Source of the DNA: a virus
Reading direction: 5' to 3' (one strand)
IMG/VR virus record: IMGVR_UViG_3300036978_000109
Span: 1-21,719 of that record
Length of the DNA stretch: 21,719 nt
The notes below the pieces were generated by a model, which had not been told where the DNA came from, ran no database searches, and saw only the letters and a list, made by a program, of their open reading frames with translations. Shown in pieces: positions 18,394-21,719 of this stretch (position 1 is its first letter; the number at the start of each line of letters is the position of its first letter). The position numbers and the translations under genes are program-made.

Positions 18394-20278
18394 GCGCGAC
18401 ATAGTCAGGTTCTGTAAGTGCTTTAAGCCGAGCGTCAGTCAATCGAGTTGGGTAATACTTGAGCGTGCGAATACTGTTGTTGAGCATGACACTTGTATCG
18501 GTAATGCTTGTCCCATTTATAGATGGTCCGCCAATACTTAGGAACGTTGGGGCAACACTAAACCCAAGCGTTCCAGTAGCAACCGTTTCACCATTCAAAC
18601 ACAGACTTGTAGCCGTACCCGCATAACTAAACGCTCCCTTTGTCAACGGATTAGCGGTTAGGTTGTTTGCCGTTGTGACGGTTGCCAAAGCACCAAAGTC
18701 TGCTAGCCGCAGCGTGAGCGCGGAGGCGGTTTGATACAGATGCAAGTGCTGGTCATCTACGTCACTCGTTGCTATCACAGATCGAGCGGTCGTACTTGAC
18801 GCGCTACCGTACCAATTAGAAACAAACGTACCCGTTGTCCCGCCCGTGTACCAAGAATTAAAGTTTGTCCCGGCGGCAATGATGGCGGTATCTACTTCTC
18901 GCGTGACCTGACTTGCGCCCGTAGGGATGTACGAGGATGCAAGAGATGCCTGTTCAGCCTGTGCGCCCCAAATATAAAGCGAGTCGGTTGTTAGTTGGTC
19001 AGTAGTACCATCGGGGTAAAGGAACGCGTCAAAATTTCCTGTGCCAACAAAATTTGAATCGGTAGTAACGGCGACACGCGTCCACCCGGTGGAAGACAGA
19101 TTAGTAATAGTCGGTCCAACTGTTCCGTTTCCTGTGAAAGAAGCGGAAGCACCTGCTGGCTGCGAAATAATTACGCCGGACGAATTAACAAGTCCTGTAG
19201 AATTAAAAATCAGGAATACTCCCCGATTTGTTCCCTTTGCTTTCAACCAAATACTATAGGTAACCCTTGTAGTTGTTAAAAATCCAGCAATAGATGGTCC
19301 AAGAAATCGATTGTTACCGTTTGTAGTCGGCGCGAACCAACGGCTTCCGAGAGTTCCGCTTGGGTTCGTATCACTAGAGTCCACCGTTATTGTCGTATCG
19401 TTCGGAATATAAGGAGGTAATGGGAATGTTTCGCTATTGATTGCCTTGTTTACTCTTTGCCCCTCAATCAGCAGGCCCCTTGGCTCCCCAATGTTCGTAG
19501 GGCTGTAGTCGAATCGCGGGGCGTGGTAAGCCGCTGTGGTTGTTGGGTAGTAGGTCTGAACGGTGGAGCCGGGGTTGATTTGGAAACCCCAAACCAAGAT
19601 TCCACTAGTGCCATTGCCAGCAAAGGAAGTAAAGTTTGAATCTGGATGAACTCTAATTATGAACGTATTACTCGTTGATGCAGTTTGTTGTACAAATGAA
19701 AAACTTATCTTTCTCCAACCCGCTGCATCTGGCGTTCCAATAACAAGATTGCTTCCACCCGAAAAACTAATAGACGTATTAGTAGTTAGATTGAAGGTTA
19801 ACGCATAAGGGCTAGCAGCAGCGTTGTCAAACAGATAAAAGAAGTTGTAACCATTTGGTTTAACATAAAACGAAATAGTGTATGGAAGACCACTTGATAA
19901 GACAAAAGGTTGAATTATTCGATGATCAGCCGTGTTCGTTGTATCTGGAATAACCGTTGTAATATCTGTTGTGCTTCCGCTTGGAGCAGGAATTCCACTT
20001 GGCGCAACGGGAGTTATTAAATTATTTTTTGTCCAATTTGTTCCAGATAAATCATTGGATGACCTAAACAGGTTCGCCCCCGCGTACTCCACATACCCGC
20101 TTGAGTTTATAAATGTCGCAGTACTGGCGCGGCTGAAGGTCAACCGTGAATCAAGTACACCCGTCGTGAAGTCAAGGGACAGCGTGGAGCCATCCCCGCC
20201 TTCGATTGGCATTGCGCGTTGACGGCAACGCTCTACAGGATCGCTGCCAAGCAGCCATGTGCGGTTTCTTGCTTGCAT
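16217..20278 (-). CDS. Large tail fibre/receptor-binding protein with duplicated carbohydrate-binding-like units, 1353 aa
   Basis: Two large units are visible. Unit 1 begins at about residue 33 (LSLDFTTGVLDSRLTFSRAS) and unit 2 at about 630 (LDLNFLGGVLDSRLTF). Both contain NLFR-plus-Ser/Thr-rich jelly-roll modules of the type W.R..., VWGxQxxxGS and Y.PTxxxx, a GLLIE.Q..N linker, and a final LamG/concanavalin-like sandwich ending IRTLKYYPTRLTDARLKAL in unit 1 and IRSLKYFPTRLTNTQLKSL in unit 2. Unit 2 has one extra jelly-roll module. These folds commonly bind glycans, so surface binding is likely; no enzymatic motif was seen. The start at 20278 is preferred because it forms TAATG with a five-codon reading frame beginning at the previous gene's stop; a GTG at 20332 would add 18 residues with a 38-base overlap. 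The start is moderately certain. Confidence 0.9.
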   Translation of the reverse strand: MQARNRTWLLGSDPVERCRQRAMPIEGGDGSTLSLDFTTGVLDSRLTFSRASTATFINSSGYVEYAGANLFRSSNDLSGTNWTKNNLITPVAPSGIPAPSGSTTDITTVIPDTTNTADHRIIQPFVLSSGLPYTISFYVKPNGYNFFYLFDNAAASPYALTFNLTTNTSISFSGGSNLVIGTPDAAGWRKISFSFVQQTASTSNTFIIRVHPDSNFTSFAGNGTSGILVWGFQINPGSTVQTYYPTTTAAYHAPRFDYSPTNIGEPRGLLIEGQRVNKAINSETFPLPPYIPNDTTITVDSSDTNPSGTLGSRWFAPTTNGNNRFLGPSIAGFLTTTRVTYSIWLKAKGTNRGVFLIFNSTGLVNSSGVIISQPAGASASFTGNGTVGPTITNLSSTGWTRVAVTTDSNFVGTGNFDAFLYPDGTTDQLTTDSLYIWGAQAEQASLASSYIPTGASQVTREVDTAIIAAGTNFNSWYTGGTTGTFVSNWYGSASSTTARSVIATSDVDDQHLHLYQTASALTLRLADFGALATVTTANNLTANPLTKGAFSYAGTATSLCLNGETVATGTLGFSVAPTFLSIGGPSINGTSITDTSVMLNNSIRTLKYYPTRLTDARLKALTEPDYVAPTLDLNFLGGVLDSRLTFTSASTRTSVNTQGYVEIAAENLFRNSSLAAASGSPPTGWSLGGSAETYTTTGSKVLLIGTNGLSTYMYQSLGSGVTGMRYTIKFRVTNKIGAAFRLDELVGFPSNNATGDTFTVNGVSQLGSYTGWGAGSVIVYSAIPTGGLGAFPSIGVGIYNPVNAQVLLFITEPQLNLGSTPSVYKENTSTSVSLWNTPRFDNAVTTRTNFILQSNSFTVTPTWGQANGAHAATLQSGFESAPFGLSGTATRITSSNENAGIKQVLSLSNIAGKIIVVSFYAKSNKVGTQNFAVTLSSSITLTTEATTVWQRFGFVSVNPLTEVTLFGGFFSTDTLDLSIFGFQVEYVPTATVATDYIPTTTAISSVSTTQPSGLLIEAQAINLTTYNTNLANAIWLLDNGSSFNPVVSTVTDAPNPTGGLGVTQIVLNKTGGSYSRIRQTFTTATASTAYTMSVWMRTVSGTANVGIRLGLAAGDAGFNCFVTPTWTRFSYTQTVSTVDATPQIMLWDSITGNDETATVQVWGVQVEAGSGASSTILTGGSAGTRTFDHCYATGENFTSWFSVGAGTMIAVSDIIKSNIQNLNASISDDSTSNYVRMGFKVGGAANEYLLTTVGGAASFQGAADSGYAPTLNTVYKMGYAWDTNNFAIVANGGSVGTDTLGTLVSAGVLTKMVIGGDVVSSPNDIYFKNGHIRSLKYFPTRLTNTQLKSLTTG
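18396..20182 (-). repeat. First of two related protein-level units of the large fibre
   Basis: Protein-level repeat, boundaries approximate, about residues 33-627 of the fibre. It runs from LSLDFTTGVLDSRLTF through two jelly-roll-like modules and a LamG-like module to IRTLKYYPTRLTDARLKAL. It pairs with the downstream unit that starts LDLNFLGGVLDSRLTF. Confidence 0.7.
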
Positions 20279-20295
20279 TAGATTGAGCCAATCAT
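20278..20295 (-). other. Five-codon mini-ORF bridging two TAATG junctions
   Basis: The stop of the 171-residue gene (TAA at 20295-20297) overlaps an ATG at 20295. Five codons (Met-Ile-Gly-Ser-Ile) follow, and the next TAA at 20278-20280 overlaps the ATG of the large fibre gene. A terminating ribosome could therefore step twice by reinitiation. No Shine-Dalgarno sequence is seen at either ATG. The mini-peptide itself is unlikely to have a function; the arrangement may set the fibre's expression level. Confidence 0.5.
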
Positions 20296-20810
20296 TAGAT
20301 AAAGTTGATAAGCGCGTTCGCAGACGCACCACTACCTACCATGTGAAATTCAACAAGTTCGCAACCAGTAACGTCAACAAGTACAAACCCATTGACTACC
20401 GATGCTGCTTCTCCGTTGTAAATCTTTGCATCTCCAAATGTCTTTACATACGTCAACCCCGGATAGAGTGTTGTGCCATTAACAGTAAACCCTACCGCTG
20501 CGCCAGTTGCCGTTACTTTGGTCAGCAATGATGGAACCCAAAGTGCAACACCAGCAACAAAGGTCCACCCAATGACATACGAAGTCATGGTGTGACTTGC
20601 GGTTGAGTTGAGCGTCTGGAACTTGATGTAGTTCAACGATGGGGTAACAACAATACTTCCAGTAGTAGTCGTAGGGCGACCTGATGTTGCATAGCGAGTT
20701 AGAACCGTTGCTACCGGAGCAATGTTTGTAACACTTGCAACCTCTAATGGGGAAACAAGGGTGCGAGTTGAAGTAACAGTTGACATTAGTCCAGAAAGAT
20801 CAATTGGCAT
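20295..20810 (-). CDS. Small beta-rich structural protein, 171 aa
   Basis: The protein is Thr/Ser/Val-rich with few charges, alternating beta-strand-like segments (GSIVVTPSLNYIKFQTL, YVIGWTFVAGVALWVPSLLT, KIYNGEAASVVNGFVLVDV) and no signal peptide. It looks like a compact beta sandwich such as a head decoration or fibre-base protein; I do not recognise a family. AAGGAAA lies 6 bases before the ATG, a good ribosome-binding site, and fixes the start. It lies between the adaptor-like gene and the large fibre gene and ends in a TAATG junction, so it may be made in proportion to the fibre. A decoration, head-fibre or fibre-adaptor function is inferred from position only. Confidence 0.85.
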   Translation of the reverse strand: MPIDLSGLMSTVTSTRTLVSPLEVASVTNIAPVATVLTRYATSGRPTTTTGSIVVTPSLNYIKFQTLNSTASHTMTSYVIGWTFVAGVALWVPSLLTKVTATGAAVGFTVNGTTLYPGLTYVKTFGDAKIYNGEAASVVNGFVLVDVTGCELVEFHMVGSGASANALINFI

Positions 20811-20846
20811 GGTGTTTCCTTGTTTGGTACTTGAATGATGTTTGTA

Positions 20847-21587
20847 TTAGTTTGGATTTTGGACGTAGCCGTAGTCAGGCCTATTCCAATTCACAGAACT
20901 TGGCGAACGAGAAGGACGAATGCGGCCAAGATCACGCTGTAACAACCCGTCCTTGGTGCTAGCGGTGGCAAGGATTGGACCCATGTCAATCTCTGTTAGG
21001 CGTCCCGTCAAGCCTTCGTCTTCATACGCCTGCGCGAACGCACGACAATACGCGATAAACAACGCATCGCAGTACTTAGGGATCTGAATCTCCCATGAGT
21101 CAGGAGCATCGTCAGCAATGTAGACCCAGTTTGCACGGTATCGAACCGCAATGGCATCGGTAACATTAGCGGTTGGTGTTGGGTAGACATCAAGACGTAC
21201 AGGTGGCAGGGCAACGCCATCTGCTGGCGCCGACCGGGTGAACACCGCGTGTGTCACGCCGGGGCCAGTCATCGTCAGGCCCATCTGGCGCAATTGCTCC
21301 ATATGGTCTGGAGTAACCATCTCAACGAGGTATCCAAGCGTCTGACGAGAAATGATTGACAACAACTCTTCAACATCATCAGGCAAAGCAATATAAGACT
21401 GGTTTGCAACCATGTTCAAATACTTGCTTGTCCGCTCCCGGAATCGCCAAGGCCGACACATGAGATACTGACCAGCCTGATTTACGATCTCAGCCAGTCG
21501 ATGGTTGCGAGTCTGACCGGGAGCAAGTGATGGGTATCCACCAACTGCAAGAACGGCGTGATTCTTTGCTTCAGCGAATGTAGGCAT
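20847..21587 (-). CDS. Head-tail adaptor / tail tubular protein A-like, 246 aa
   Basis: The N-terminal half is helical (PTFAEAKNHAVLAVGGYPSL, and HRLAEIVNQAGQYLMCRPW), followed by NQSYIALPDDVEELLSI, the typical 'Tyr-x-Ala-Leu-Pro-x-Asp' strand of podovirus adaptor proteins. Further on are LDVYPTPTANVTDAIAVRYR, with the conserved YPTP loop, and a C-terminal helical segment IPKYCDALFIAYCRAFAQAY. Known: such proteins form the ring between portal and tail nozzle. A start at 21587 is chosen because the longer reading from TTG at 21617 would place the start within a strong hairpin. No Shine-Dalgarno sequence lies between the hairpin and the ATG, which may lower translation. Confidence 0.85.
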   Translation of the reverse strand: MPTFAEAKNHAVLAVGGYPSLAPGQTRNHRLAEIVNQAGQYLMCRPWRFRERTSKYLNMVANQSYIALPDDVEELLSIISRQTLGYLVEMVTPDHMEQLRQMGLTMTGPGVTHAVFTRSAPADGVALPPVRLDVYPTPTANVTDAIAVRYRANWVYIADDAPDSWEIQIPKYCDALFIAYCRAFAQAYEDEGLTGRLTEIDMGPILATASTKDGLLQRDLGRIRPSRSPSSVNWNRPDYGYVQNPN

Positions 21588-21593
21588 AGAAGT

Positions 21594-21621
21594 CCGCTTG
21601 GGGGGTTTCCCCCCCAAGCGG
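21594..21621 (-). promoter_or_regulatory. Perfect 12-bp stem with GAAA tetraloop before the adaptor gene
   Basis: On the minus strand the arms CCGCTTGGGGGG and CCCCCCAAGCGG pair perfectly around GAAA, a GNRA-type tetraloop. The structure lies between the stop of the right-edge gene (TAA at 21639-21641) and the adaptor-like ATG at 21587, 6 bases before that ATG. There is no T-run after the stem, so it is not a classic intrinsic terminator. It occupies the space where a Shine-Dalgarno sequence would be and may stabilise the upstream mRNA end or lower adaptor translation. Transcription pausing is also possible. Confidence 0.8.
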
Positions 21622-21638
21622 TAATAGTGTGTTACAGA

Positions 21639-21719
21639 TTAAGAAGCGGCAGTTACGGTTCCATCCATCGGTCCTTCAAACATCAACACCGAAATCATGG
21701 TGGTTGCAGCAATAGCAAC
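21639..21719 (-). CDS. C-terminal end of an upstream structural gene (partial; possibly major capsid protein)
   Basis: An open frame enters from the right edge and reads 26 residues, VAIAATTMISVLMFEGPMDG followed by TVTAAS and TAA. No start is visible. It sits directly before the hairpin and the adaptor-like gene, the place where the major capsid gene stands in T7-like order, and its Thr/Ala-rich end would suit a capsid or decoration protein. The identity is inferred from position only. Confidence 0.55.
   Translation of the reverse strand, partial: VAIAATTMISVLMFEGPMDGTVTAAS

Noticed and set aside
21588-21617. TTG start for the adaptor gene adding ten residues
   Set aside because: The start would lie inside the hairpin stem and encode Gly/Pro/Lys low complexity; the ATG at 21587 is more plausible.
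21594-21621. Hairpin as a Rho-independent terminator
   Set aside because: No T-run follows the stem on the coding strand; it is described as a stem-loop of uncertain function.

Overview
The window is the late, virion-structural block of a tailed phage or prophage, most likely of podovirus architecture. Every convincing gene lies on the minus strand, so it reads from high to low coordinates. Genes are packed almost without gaps and mostly joined by stop/start overlaps (TAATG, TGATG, ATGA). There is no integrase, tRNA, CRISPR array, insertion sequence or bacterial housekeeping gene. A lipoprotein signal with a lipobox points to a Gram-negative host, but nothing identifies it further. No intergenic stretch exceeds about 60 bases.

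In transcription order: a truncated gene at the right edge (26 C-terminal residues, possibly the capsid protein), a strong GAAA-loop hairpin, a head-tail adaptor-like protein, a small beta-rich protein, and a 1353-residue fibre made of two related large units. Next come a 100-residue protein and three overlapping membrane-protein genes: a coiled-coil membrane protein, a lipoprotein and a 36-residue one-helix protein. They are followed by a second fibre with an N-terminal domain like that of phage tropism determinants, a 715-residue tail-nozzle-like protein, and a fusion of a cupin-like domain with a compact SET methyltransferase-like domain. A Gly/Ala-rich internal-virion-like protein and two further proteins of unknown function come next, and finally a giant protein that runs off the left edge after at least 2527 residues.

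The giant protein is the most striking element. It carries two separate HExxH zinc-protease-like regions, a central region with a Lys...Asp pattern like the helix-hairpin-helix DNA glycosylase fold, and two consecutive ADP-ribosyltransferase-like domains of the type found in phage 'polyvalent' proteins. Its position after internal-virion-like genes suggests that it is packaged and injected with the DNA, delivering several enzymes at once. The SET fusion a few genes upstream may be another protein-modifying factor. The functional assignments rest on motif recognition by eye and on gene order, not on database searches.
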